A stretch of 64,000 nucleotides of DNA from Bacteroidota bacterium (GTDB lineage: Bacteria; Bacteroidota; Rhodothermia; Rhodothermales; JANQRZ01). The stretch spans positions 30,251-94,250 of the forward strand of contig JBCDKT010000007.1 in NCBI GenBank assembly GCA_038746285.1, given 5' to 3'. The notes under the pieces are model-generated. The model made no database searches. It was not told the DNA's origin and saw nothing but the letters and a program-made list of their open reading frames with translations. This document shows positions 28,151-36,773 of this stretch, one piece after another. A program made the translations under genes and the position numbers. Within the stretch, counting starts at the first letter, position 1. Each line of letters starts with the position of its first letter.

Positions 28151-28158
<8 letters not shown>
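27322..28158 (-). CDS. LytTR-type response regulator
   Basis: 278 residues. Receiver domain (VLIVDDEPPARKRLARLL, phospho-acceptor Asp64 in LVLLDVQMPELSG, then [27 protein letters not shown]) and a C-terminal LytTR DNA-binding domain (about 170-275: RLAIRSGDRLLIVKVEQIDWIEGAG...FVRIHRSTIVNRDRVREL). Its ATG lies 8 bp inside the upstream kinase gene, so the two form a coupled LytS/LytR-like pair. Targets unknown. Confidence 0.93.
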
Positions 28159-29284
<1,126 letters not shown>

Positions 29285-29287
<3 letters not shown>

Positions 29288-29326
29288 GGAGATCAGAGGG
29301 GAATACATGGAGATCAGAGGGGAATA
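29285..29326. repeat. Perfect 21-bp tandem duplication over the kinase start
   Basis: 29285-29305 and 29306-29326 are identical (begins CATGGAGATCAG, ends GGGGAATA). Each copy includes an ATG on the minus strand and its upstream leader; 21 bp keeps the frame. Confidence 0.9.
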
Positions 29327-29422
29327 CGGAGCGCAAGCATACGCCCACCCGCGGGCAAGGCAGCCCTAGAAGATGCCATCAGGCTCGCCCTCGTTGCAAA
29401 TGGGACGAAGGCCGTCGAGGGG

Positions 29423-29875
29423 CTACGTGCTGCTACCACCTTGCAGGCGCTCGATGTCGGCCAAGTCCTGTAAGCGGCCAACGGCCTGCTTATTCTGAAT
29501 CAGGTGCTTCCGGCTAATGACGGGTAGCGCAATGCCGTCCAAGACCAACTCGAGTCGGTCCGCCCAGGCTTCTTCGAACCCGACGCCGTCAATCACCGTC
29601 AGAACATCGATGCGGCGTGGAGAGACGCCGAGTTGAAACACGATGTCAGGCTGCGCGAAGTCCTCGCGGCGGACGTCCGAGAGTGGAGCCCCGAACGCTC
29701 GCAGCGCCCGGAGCACGCGGTCAGCATTCTCCGGAGACGGTCGGACCCACAGGTCGATGTCGCCCGTGGCGCGCGGCTGTCCGTGCGCCGCGAGGGCGTA
29801 GGCCCCGACGAGCAGATACTCAACCCCCGCGTCGGCGAAGGCGGACAACATGTCGCGGTAGTCGGCGTTGAGCAT
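29423..29875 (-). CDS. Nucleotidyltransferase-fold protein (AbiEii/DUF6036-like)
   Basis: 150 residues. GVEYLLVGAYALAAHGQPRATGDIDLWVRPSPENADRVLRAL carries the polymerase-beta-like GA...DxD metal motif, and FQLGVSPRRIDVLTVIDGVGFEEAW the third acidic strand; SRKHLIQNKQAVGRLQDLADIERL is the C-terminal helix typical of this group. Related proteins are toxin-like or antitoxin-like nucleotidyltransferases. It overlaps the end of the small gene at 29820-30035 by 56 bp. Role unknown; a defence or TA-like module is possible. Confidence 0.8.
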   Translation of the reverse strand: MLNADYRDMLSAFADAGVEYLLVGAYALAAHGQPRATGDIDLWVRPSPENADRVLRALRAFGAPLSDVRREDFAQPDIVFQLGVSPRRIDVLTVIDGVGFEEAWADRLELVLDGIALPVISRKHLIQNKQAVGRLQDLADIERLQGGSST

Positions 29876-30035
29876 CGGGTTCGGTGCCGCCTCCTTCGGC
29901 GGCGCTCTTAAAGGCCCAGGCAGCCTCGGTAAGCGGCCACACCATGCCGATGAGCTCGGCCGGTGTCTTCCCCGCGAGGTCGTCGTTGGACTGCTGGTCG
30001 CTTCGGCGGCGGAGGGAGAGGGAGCGCTTGTTCAC
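29820..30035 (-). CDS. Small partner protein of the nucleotidyltransferase
   Basis: 71 residues from GTG 30035, which overlaps the accD stop (GTGA). The segment LAGKTPAELIGMVWPLTEAAWAFK and the tail RLPRHVVRLRRRG match, from memory, short proteins that commonly precede such nucleotidyltransferases (pattern TPAERIxMVWPLTxxAWAF...RLxRHVVR). The conserved tail is encoded in a second frame by the same bases as MLNADYRDMLS of the next gene (29820-29875). The layout accD, small protein, nucleotidyltransferase is fully coupled by overlaps. Confidence 0.65.
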   Translation of the reverse strand: MNKRSLSLRRRSDQQSNDDLAGKTPAELIGMVWPLTEAAWAFKSAAEGGGTEPDAQRRLPRHVVRLRRRGG

Positions 30036-30928
30036 AGCGCCGTCTCGATGGCCGCCGGGTTCGGCAGTGCAGGCACCGCTTCCTTGTTCTCGAAGAGCAG
30101 GTTCAGCATGTGCACCAGTGAGCGGCGCAGCTTGGGGCGCGGGACGATGTCGTCGAGGAAGCCCTGCTTGAGGAGGAACTCGGCGCTCTGGAAGCCCTTT
30201 GGCAAGTCGCGGCCAATCGTCTCGCGGATCACGCGCGGCCCGGCGAAGCCGATCAGCGCGCCCGGCTCGGCGATGTTGAAGTCGCCTAGCATGGCAAACG
30301 AGGCCGTGACGCCGCCGGTCGTCGGGTAGGTCATCAGCGAGATGTAGGGCAGCCCGTGCTCGTCGAGGACGGCGAGGTTGGCGCTCGTCTTCGCCATCTG
30401 CATGAGCGAGAGCGCGCCCTCCATCATGCGCGCCCCGCCGCTCTGCGAGATGATCATCAGCGCGGCGCGCTCCTCGACCGCCCGCCGGATCGCCCGCGTC
30501 ACGATCTCGCCCACGACCGACCCCATCGAGCCGCCGATGAACGAGAAGTCCATCGCCGCCAGCGACAGGGTGTGCCCGCCGACGGTTCCGAGGGCGGCGA
30601 CGGCCGCGTCGTTGAGGCCGGTCTTCTCCTGCGCCGCGTCGATCCGCAGGTCGTACGGCTTGCGGTCGTGGAAGCCGAGCGGGTTGGTCGAGACGAGGTC
30701 GTCGTCGAAGCGGGTGAACTGGCCGTCGTCGAAGAGCATCCGGCAGTAGCCGAGGCCGCTGAGCGGGAAGTGGTGGCCGGAGTCGGTCACCATGTGGTTC
30801 TCCTCGAGGACCCGGAGGCTGACCATCTCGCCCGTGTTGGGGTCCTTGCGCCAGTAGCCCTCCGGCGTCTCGTTCTGCTCGGTGCGGGTGGTTTTGATGC
30901 CGGCGGTCTTGCGCTGAAACCAGGACAT
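30032..30928 (-). CDS. accD: Acetyl-CoA carboxylase carboxyltransferase subunit beta
   Basis: 298 residues from ATG 30928 (MSWFQRKTAGIKTTRTEQNE). The carboxyltransferase core is intact (SFIGGSMGSVVGEIVTRAI, ALMIISQSGGARMMEGALSLMQMAK, PTTGGVTASFAMLGD, FAGPRVIRETIG). The four zinc-ribbon cysteines of the E. coli protein are absent; the region reads GYWRKDPNTGEMVSLRVLEEN, as in Bacteroidota. With AccA it transfers CO2 from biotin to acetyl-CoA to make malonyl-CoA. accA is not in the window. A -7 box lies 77 bp upstream inside tsaB. Confidence 0.94.
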   Translation of the reverse strand: MSWFQRKTAGIKTTRTEQNETPEGYWRKDPNTGEMVSLRVLEENHMVTDSGHHFPLSGLGYCRMLFDDGQFTRFDDDLVSTNPLGFHDRKPYDLRIDAAQEKTGLNDAAVAALGTVGGHTLSLAAMDFSFIGGSMGSVVGEIVTRAIRRAVEERAALMIISQSGGARMMEGALSLMQMAKTSANLAVLDEHGLPYISLMTYPTTGGVTASFAMLGDFNIAEPGALIGFAGPRVIRETIGRDLPKGFQSAEFLLKQGFLDDIVPRPKLRRSLVHMLNLLFENKEAVPALPNPAAIETAL

Positions 30929-30987
30929 GGCGAGGGAGGAAGGCGGGGAGGGGAGAGACCAACGCCCACGGCGGGGCGCGTGTTCGG

Positions 30988-31698
30988 TCACTTCGGCAGC
31001 CGGTCAAAGATAGAGCTTCCGCGCTTGGCGACGAAGGCTTTGAGGTAGTCCGGCTCGAACGCCGCCACGTCTTCCGTCTGCCCCGCTGCCAGGCGGCGCA
31101 CGCCGAGCACGCCGACGAGGGCTGCGGACGGGCGAACGGCGGCCGGGTCCAGCACCCGCGTCTCGGTGGGCAGCGCCTCGGCTGCGAGCGCGCCGGCCTC
31201 GCCTGCGACCCAGCGCGTGCCCTCGGTGCCGGGCAGCCAGGCGGCGAGGGCGTCCAGCAGCACAGCCTCGGCGGGGACGAGGGTAGACAGGCTGTCCCCA
31301 CTGCGTCCGAAGGCGGCGGCGTAGACCTCGCCCCGGCGCGACCGGAAGGCGGCGACGAGCAGGTCGCCCTCGGCGATGCGGCCGAGCGCGCCGAACGCCA
31401 GCGCCTCCAGCGACGGCACGGCGACGAGGTCGGCCCCCGTCACCCACGCCAGCCCCTTCGCCGTGCTCGCGCCGATCCGCAATCCGGTGTACGACCCCGG
31501 CCCCGCCGACACGGCGACAGCGTCGAGGTCCGACGGGGCGAAGCCGTGCTCGGCGAGAAGCTCCTGGATGAGCGGGACGAGGCGGGCAGCGTGCGAGCGC
31601 GGCTCCAGCGTCTCGGCTAGGCCGGTGACGCGGGCGTCGCCGTCCACGAGGGCGACGCTGCACACGTCGGTGGCGGTTTCGAGGGCGAGGAGGGGCAC
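30988..31698 (-). CDS. tsaB: tRNA threonylcarbamoyladenosine biosynthesis protein TsaB
   Basis: 236 residues from GTG 31698 (VPLLALETATDVCSVALV); the frame extends upstream only through purine-rich spacer repeat. LETATDVCSVAL and AVSAGPGSYTGLRIGASTAKGLAW are TsaB signatures, and SLEALAF follows as usual. It is the ASKHA-fold scaffold that, with TsaD and TsaE, transfers threonylcarbamoyl to A37 of ANN-decoding tRNAs. Its gene ends 60 bp before accD. Confidence 0.9.
   Translation of the reverse strand: MPLLALETATDVCSVALVDGDARVTGLAETLEPRSHAARLVPLIQELLAEHGFAPSDLDAVAVSAGPGSYTGLRIGASTAKGLAWVTGADLVAVPSLEALAFGALGRIAEGDLLVAAFRSRRGEVYAAAFGRSGDSLSTLVPAEAVLLDALAAWLPGTEGTRWVAGEAGALAAEALPTETRVLDPAAVRPSAALVGVLGVRRLAAGQTEDVAAFEPDYLKAFVAKRGSSIFDRLPK
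31005..31012 (-). promoter_or_regulatory. Exact -7 box for accD (TATCTTTG)
   Basis: TAnnTTTG match on the minus strand within the last codons of tsaB, 77 bp before the accD ATG. Confidence 0.45.
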
Positions 31699-31711
31699 GG
31701 GCGGAAGCGGA

Positions 31712-31732
31712 GAAGAGCGGAAGCAGGGAAGA
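31712..31732. repeat. Spacer word identical to 13082-13102
   Basis: 21-bp identity (GAAGAGCGGAAGCAGGGAA plus GA). Further words TCCTCCGCTCGTCCG at 31765-31779 match 4469-4483 exactly. Confidence 0.85.
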
Positions 31733-31839
31733 TAGCGTGACGACGAATCCAAGACCTCGTCCGATCCTCCGCTCGTCCGATCCTCCACACTTTCCTTCCT
31801 CCACTCCCGGAAGCTCTTCCATTCCCGCCCGCCTCACGA

Positions 31840-31847
31840 TATCTTAC
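31840..31847 (+). promoter_or_regulatory. Candidate -7 box for the EF-G-like gene (TATCTTAC)
   Basis: TAnnTT box, 57 bp before the ATG at 31904. Confidence 0.35.
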
Positions 31848-31903
31848 CGTCCCCCTTTCGCCCCGTGCGGACTTCACCCCCTGTCACCAACCCCTCGATT
31901 CCC

Positions 31904-34021
31904 ATGAAAGTCTATGATGCCGACCACGTCCGCAACGTCGCCCTCGTCGGGCACCAGGGCAGCGGGAAGACCTCGCTCGCCGAAGCCATGCTCTACGCCT
32001 CCGGCGCGGTCCAGCGCATGGGCACCGTCGAGGAGCAGAACACCGTCTCGGACTACCACCCGAGCGAGCACGAGCGCGAAATGTCCATCTTCACGAGCCT
32101 GCTCCACGCCGAGTGGAAGGGCCACAAGATCAACATCCTCGACACGCCCGGCTACCTCGACTTCGTCGGCGAGGTCGTGACGGCGCTCAAAGTGGCCGAC
32201 ACGGCGATCTTCGTGCTCGACGCCGCCGAGGGCGTCCAGGTCGGCACCGAGCAGTCGTGGCGCTACTGTGAGCAGACCGGCACGCCGTCGATGTTCGTCA
32301 TCAACAAGCTCGACCAGGACAACGCCGACTTCGGCGAGATCGTGCGCCAGATGCACGAGCGCTTCGGGCGCGCCGCGACGGTCGTCCAGCTCCCCGGCGG
32401 CGCAGGGACGCGCTCGGTCATCGACGTGCTCCTGATGAAGCAGCTCACCTTCGACGACAAGGGCAAGGCGACCGAGAGCGAGATCGACGACGCCTTCCGC
32501 GACGAGGCGCAGCGGCTCCACAACGAACTCGTCGAGAACATCGCCGAGAACGACGAGGCGCTGATGGAGCTCTACTTCGAGAAGGGTGAGCTGACCGAGG
32601 ACGAGATGCGCCAGGGTCTCCGCGAGGCTATGATCAAGCGCGACCTCTTCCCGATCTTCCTCACGATCTCGAAGGAGAACGTCGGCGTGAGCCGCCTGAT
32701 GGGCTTCATCGACAACGTCTGCCCGGCCCCGCCGATGATGCCGCCGGCCCAGATGGACGAGGGCGAAGCCAGCTACGACCCCGCCGCCGAGCCCATCGCG
32801 TTCGTCTACCGCACGATGGCCGAGCAGCATGTCGGCGAGTACTCCTTCTTCCGGGTCCACTCCGGGACGCTCGAGCCCAACATCGACCTCGAGAACGCCC
32901 AGACCGGCGCGTCCGAGCGCCTCGGCCAGCTCTTCGTCATCAACGGGCACGAGCGCGACTCGGTCACCAAGCTCGTCGCGGGCGACCTCGGAGCGGCCGT
33001 CAAGCTCCGCGGCACGGCGACCAACCACACGCTCCGGCGCAAGGGCTCGAACGCCGTCCGCACGCCCATCACGTTTCCCGAGCCCCGGATGCGCGTCGCC
33101 ATCCGCACGACCAAGAGCGGCGACGAGGACAAGCTCGCGCAGGGCCTCAACCAGCTCCACAAGGAGGACCCCGCGCTCCACATCGAGCACGACGCCTCGC
33201 TCGGCCAGATGACGCTCGCCGGCCAGGGCGAGCAGCACCTCGACGTGGCGCGGTACCGCCTCAAGAACCGCTTCGGCGTCGAGGTCGAGTTCGACCGCCC
33301 GAAGGTGGCCTACCGCGAGACCGTCCAGGGCCGCGCCCGCGCCTCGTACCGCCACAAGAAGCAGACGGGCGGGGCCGGCCAGTTCGCCGACATCTCGCTC
33401 CTGGTCGAGCCTCTGAACGGCGAGTTCCAACCCCCGGACGACATCAAGGTCCGCAACGTCGAGCACGTCACGACCGAGTGGGGCTCGACGATCGAGTACA
33501 TCGACGGGATCGTCGGCGGCGTGATCGACATGCGCCGGTTCTTCGGGGCGATCCAGAAGGGGATCAACGATGCGCTCCGCGAGGGGCCCGTCGCGGGCTA
33601 CCCCGTCGGCGACGTCCGCGTGGTGGTCTACGACGGCGGGATGCACGCCGTGGACTCGAACGAGAACGCGTTCAAGACGGCCGCGCGCTACTGCTTCCGC
33701 GACGCCTTCCGCGAGGCCAAAGCGGTGATCCTGGAGCCGGTCTACAACCTCGAAGTCCTCGTCCCGGAGGACCACATGGGCGACGTGCTCGGCGACCTCA
33801 ACACGCGGCGCGCCCGCGTCCAGGGGATGGAGGCCGAGGGGCCGTTCCAGAAAGTCATCGCCCAGGTCCCCGAGGCCGAGCTCTACCGCTACTCGACGAG
33901 CCTCCGCTCGATGACCCAGGGTCGCGGCCTGCACCACGCCGAGTTCGACCGCTACGACGCGATGCCACGCCACGTCCAGGAGGAGGTCATCGCCCAGGGC
34001 GCTGCGCTGGAAGAAGCGTGA
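31904..34021 (+). CDS. EF-G-like translational GTPase (EF-G2 type)
   Basis: 705 residues from ATG 31904 (an in-frame GTG at 31865 lies in the leader). G1 is GHQGSGKTSL, G3 DTPGYLDF and G4 NKLDQDNADF. The canonical EF-G G1 (AHIDAGKTT) is not kept, which places it with the EF-G-like paralogues rather than the main elongation factor. Domain IV (RASYRHKKQTGGAGQFADISLLVEPL...EYIDGIVGGVID) and domain V (EPVYNLEVLVPEDHMGDVLGDLNTRRARVQGME) are complete. It may act in translocation, ribosome recycling or stress; the canonical fusA probably lies elsewhere. Confidence 0.88.
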   Translation: MKVYDADHVRNVALVGHQGSGKTSLAEAMLYASGAVQRMGTVEEQNTVSDYHPSEHEREMSIFTSLLHAEWKGHKINILDTPGYLDFVGEVVTALKVADTAIFVLDAAEGVQVGTEQSWRYCEQTGTPSMFVINKLDQDNADFGEIVRQMHERFGRAATVVQLPGGAGTRSVIDVLLMKQLTFDDKGKATESEIDDAFRDEAQRLHNELVENIAENDEALMELYFEKGELTEDEMRQGLREAMIKRDLFPIFLTISKENVGVSRLMGFIDNVCPAPPMMPPAQMDEGEASYDPAAEPIAFVYRTMAEQHVGEYSFFRVHSGTLEPNIDLENAQTGASERLGQLFVINGHERDSVTKLVAGDLGAAVKLRGTATNHTLRRKGSNAVRTPITFPEPRMRVAIRTTKSGDEDKLAQGLNQLHKEDPALHIEHDASLGQMTLAGQGEQHLDVARYRLKNRFGVEVEFDRPKVAYRETVQGRARASYRHKKQTGGAGQFADISLLVEPLNGEFQPPDDIKVRNVEHVTTEWGSTIEYIDGIVGGVIDMRRFFGAIQKGINDALREGPVAGYPVGDVRVVVYDGGMHAVDSNENAFKTAARYCFRDAFREAKAVILEPVYNLEVLVPEDHMGDVLGDLNTRRARVQGMEAEGPFQKVIAQVPEAELYRYSTSLRSMTQGRGLHHAEFDRYDAMPRHVQEEVIAQGAALEEA

Positions 34022-34140
34022 GGTTGAGGTGTGCTTTGCACGCTGATTGATTTGGCGTGGAGGGAATGGAAGGAGAGGAGGGAAGGGAGGGCAACTCAGG
34101 CTGAGAACAGCGCGCCGACGGCGAGGCTAGACAGCCCTCC

Positions 34141-34764
34141 TCACCCTCCCTGCTCTCCACGCTCTCTTTCCCCCGTCCCCACCCGCACCACTTCTCGCTC
34201 GGTCACGACGATGCCCAGCGCCACGTCGTGCGCCTCGGCGGGGACGGCATCGACCAGGCAGGCGGCGTAGACCGCGCCGACGGTGACGGCAGCGAGGCCC
34301 GCGAGAAATGCGTCGTAGAACCCGCGCCCGTGGCCGATGCGGTGTCCGCCCCGCCCGGCTCCGAAGGCGGGGACGATGACCACGTCGAGGTCGCTGGGGT
34401 CGGCGTCAGCCGTGCCGACCGGCTCGGCGATGCCCCAGTGGTTCGTCTGCATCCGGTCCTCGCCCTCGAACCGGACGTGCCGGAGGCGGGGTGCCCCGTC
34501 GAAGTCCGCGACGACTGGGAGGACGACGCGCGTGCCTGCGCCGTGGAGCCGCCGGACGAGTGGGCGCGTGTCCACCTCGCGCCGCGCCGTGACCGGCCAG
34601 TAGACGTGGACCGTCCCGGCGGCCTTGACCTCTGGCAGCGCGGCGATACGCTCGCAGATGGCGGTGCTGTGGGCGGCGGCCTCGGCGTCGGTGAGCGCGA
34701 GTCGGGCGTCGCGGAATCGGGCGCGGAGGGCAGCTTTCTCGGCGTGGAGCCTGAGGTCTGCCAT
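34141..34764 (-). CDS. 5-formyltetrahydrofolate cyclo-ligase
   Basis: 207 residues. The N-terminus LRLHAEKAALRARFRDARLAL, the middle RVVLPVVADF and the hallmark RIGHGRGFYDAFLA with preceding DVVIVPAFGAGRGG identify the family (MTHFS/YgfA), which closes 5-formyl-THF to 5,10-methenyl-THF using ATP. The last about 10 residues (TGERERGEQGG) come from purine-word spacer. It converges with the EF-G-like gene; a 119-bp spacer between them has GGAGGGAA-type words but no clear terminator. Confidence 0.88.
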   Translation of the reverse strand: MADLRLHAEKAALRARFRDARLALTDAEAAAHSTAICERIAALPEVKAAGTVHVYWPVTARREVDTRPLVRRLHGAGTRVVLPVVADFDGAPRLRHVRFEGEDRMQTNHWGIAEPVGTADADPSDLDVVIVPAFGAGRGGHRIGHGRGFYDAFLAGLAAVTVGAVYAACLVDAVPAEAHDVALGIVVTEREVVRVGTGERERGEQGG

Positions 34765-34859
34765 ATTGACGAGCGAAGACAGAGGGTGTCGGAGCGAGGA
34801 GATAGCCCCCTCATTCAGATTCGGGGCGGGCGACGGACGGAGCAGTGCATCCCGGCGTC

Positions 34860-34887
34860 GTAGGGGCGTAGCATGCTACGCCCCTAC
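34860..34887. repeat. GTAGGGG palindromic element, copy 4 (perfect 28-bp palindrome)
   Basis: GTAGGGGCGTAGCA directly followed by its exact complement TGCTACGCCCCTAC, in the divergent spacer between the cyclo-ligase and AhpD-like genes. Confidence 0.9.
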
Positions 34888-34954
34888 AGCGATTGTGACG
34901 TGTTCAGAGAAGGCAGTAGCTTCCCTGCTCTCACCAAAGCATACACCAACTGCC

Positions 34955-35332
34955 ATGCCGCACGACACCCCCGCCGCCGAGCGCCTCGCCGCCTTCGACG
35001 CCTACCGCACCCGGATGAACGCCCGCATCCTCGATGAGAAGGCCCACCTCGGCATCAAGCGCTTCTTCAACCTCGACAGCGCCGCCTACCGCGACGGCGC
35101 GCTCCCCGCGAAGACCAAAGAACTCCTCGGCCTCGTCGCCTCGGCCGTGCTCCGCTGCAACGACTGCATCGACTACCACTTGACGCAGTGCGTCGAGGCC
35201 GGGTTCACGGACGACGAGCTCGACGACGCGCTCAACGTCGCACTCGTCGTCGGCGGAAGCATCGTCATCCCGCACCTCCGCCACGCGGTCGAGACCACCG
35301 ATGCGCTCCGGGCGCGGGACGCAGCCGGGTAG
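34955..35332 (+). CDS. Carboxymuconolactone decarboxylase / AhpD-like protein
   Basis: 125 residues from ATG 34955. KTKELLGLVASAVLRCNDCIDYHLTQCVEAGFTDDEL carries the CxxCxxxH motif (CNDCIDYH) of AhpD-like peroxidases and disulfide reductases, and DALNVALVVGGSIVIPHLRHAVE completes the helical fold. It probably reduces a hydroperoxide or a disulfide partner. It is divergent from the cyclo-ligase gene and converges with the dioxygenase gene 6 bp away. Confidence 0.85.
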   Translation: MPHDTPAAERLAAFDAYRTRMNARILDEKAHLGIKRFFNLDSAAYRDGALPAKTKELLGLVASAVLRCNDCIDYHLTQCVEAGFTDDELDDALNVALVVGGSIVIPHLRHAVETTDALRARDAAG

Positions 35333-35338
35333 GTGGCT

Positions 35339-36595
35339 TCACCACCGGTCCGGGGCCTCGGCCGTGCCGGCAGCGCCGAGGTCGGCGTAGGCGACGAGGG
35401 CGGGGAAGAGCGGGAGCAGGAAGCGCTGGCTCGTGACCAGGTAGGGCATCCCGCCGCCGCCGGTGCCGCCCTCGCCCGCGACGTGCCGCCGGACCGCTTT
35501 GCGGTGAGCCGTCAGGAAGCTCTCTGCTCCAGGGTCGTGGAGTGCCGCATCGGCCGAAGCCAGCCGGTCGAGGACGAAGGCGAGGCAAGTGCGCGGGTGA
35601 CGGACGTGGAGCGCGTGCGCCCCCAGCCGAGCGTCGACGAGACCGCCGCGCCGCGCGTTCTCCCGCTCGGCCACGGCGGCGAGGTCGCGCCGGAAGCGTT
35701 CGGCGACCGCGTCGGCGTCGGGCGCTTTGCCGAGCGTGGCCCGGACGCGGGCGGCGGAGCGGTCGAGGTCTTCCTCCAGAATCCGGCGCACCGTGGGCGG
35801 TGCGGGCAGGCCATCTGCCTCGGAGGCGAGGCGGGCGAGGACGGCGTGGGCGAGGGCGTCGAGCCGGGTGACGAGGTGCGCCGGGTGGTCGTCGTCGGGG
35901 AAGGCGCGGGGGTGGCCGGAGCGCAGCACGAGCGGGTCGCCGAGGGCGACGTGCCCGCAGGGCGCACCGGTGTAGTTCGCCCCATAGGTCGCTCCCGGGA
36001 AGACCGGCACGTCGAGGAGCGGGCCTTTGCCGAGCGCGCGCTGGATGAGCCGGAGCTGGGCCGTCTGGAACCCGCTGGCCGGGGTGAGGAGGTCCCGGAA
36101 GCGCTGGTACTCCAGCGTCGAGAAGAGCACGTCCCCATCGGTCCCGTGCCCGACGAGCGACATCACCGCCGGAAGCACCACGCGGGCGCTGTGGCGAAGG
36201 CGGGCGGCGGCCGTCAGGCCGGGGCGCCAGAACGCACTCGGCCCGCGCTCGTCCGGGAGCGGCTCGGTCGCCAGGCCGAGCGCCTCGGCCTCGTCCAGTG
36301 CCGCGAGCGCCTCGCACGTCCGCGCAGCGACCGCGAGGTCGAAGGCCATCTGCTTGAAGACCAACTCGAAGACCTGGTGAATGATGACGAACACGCGCTC
36401 GTCCGGTACGCGGGAGGCCGGGACCTGAGCACTCAGCAGCAGGTCCAGCCCGAGGTACGAGCTGTAGTCCAGCCCGAGCCGCCCGTCCGCGTCCGGCGGG
36501 TTGACGACAGGCCTGCCGGTCTCGTCGGTGAGGTGAGGATTGTCGCCGGCGTCAAGGGCGAAGTCCCACCACGGGTCGAGCGTGGCGTCTGGCAT
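35339..36595 (-). CDS. Tryptophan 2,3-dioxygenase-family protein
   Basis: 418 residues from ATG 36595. LGLDYSSYLGLDLLLSAQVP...DERVFVIIHQVFELVFKQMAFDL is the heme-dioxygenase N-terminal signature with the substrate-binding region, FQTAQLRLIQRALGKG follows, and HRKAVRRHVAGEGGTGGGGMPYL is the C-terminal part with the TGG motif. It should oxidise tryptophan to N-formylkynurenine. It is somewhat longer than typical bacterial enzymes (about 280-300), with extra Ala/Arg-rich helices around 255-330. No other kynurenine-pathway gene is near. Confidence 0.82.
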   Translation of the reverse strand: MPDATLDPWWDFALDAGDNPHLTDETGRPVVNPPDADGRLGLDYSSYLGLDLLLSAQVPASRVPDERVFVIIHQVFELVFKQMAFDLAVAARTCEALAALDEAEALGLATEPLPDERGPSAFWRPGLTAAARLRHSARVVLPAVMSLVGHGTDGDVLFSTLEYQRFRDLLTPASGFQTAQLRLIQRALGKGPLLDVPVFPGATYGANYTGAPCGHVALGDPLVLRSGHPRAFPDDDHPAHLVTRLDALAHAVLARLASEADGLPAPPTVRRILEEDLDRSAARVRATLGKAPDADAVAERFRRDLAAVAERENARRGGLVDARLGAHALHVRHPRTCLAFVLDRLASADAALHDPGAESFLTAHRKAVRRHVAGEGGTGGGGMPYLVTSQRFLLPLFPALVAYADLGAAGTAEAPDRW

Positions 36596-36700
36596 AGCGG
36601 AAAAGGCAAGTGGCAAAAAACAAAGAGGCTGACGGCTGGGGAGGAACGTAACACCAGACGCATTAGGGAAAAAAGGTAGAGGTTTATGGGGGAAACCCCT

Positions 36701-36732
36701 TGTTATAGTCCAGGGAAAAGCGTACTATAACA
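36701..36732. promoter_or_regulatory. AT-rich inverted repeat, operator-like
   Basis: TGTTATAGT (36701-36709) and ACTATAACA (36724-36732) are perfect complements with a 14-bp spacer, in the divergent promoter region of the dioxygenase gene and the PAS kinase gene. It stands out in very GC-rich surroundings. Confidence 0.55.
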
Positions 36733-36773
36733 TTGCAGGCGAAAATATGTGCCGCCTCAACCCCGCGTAGACG

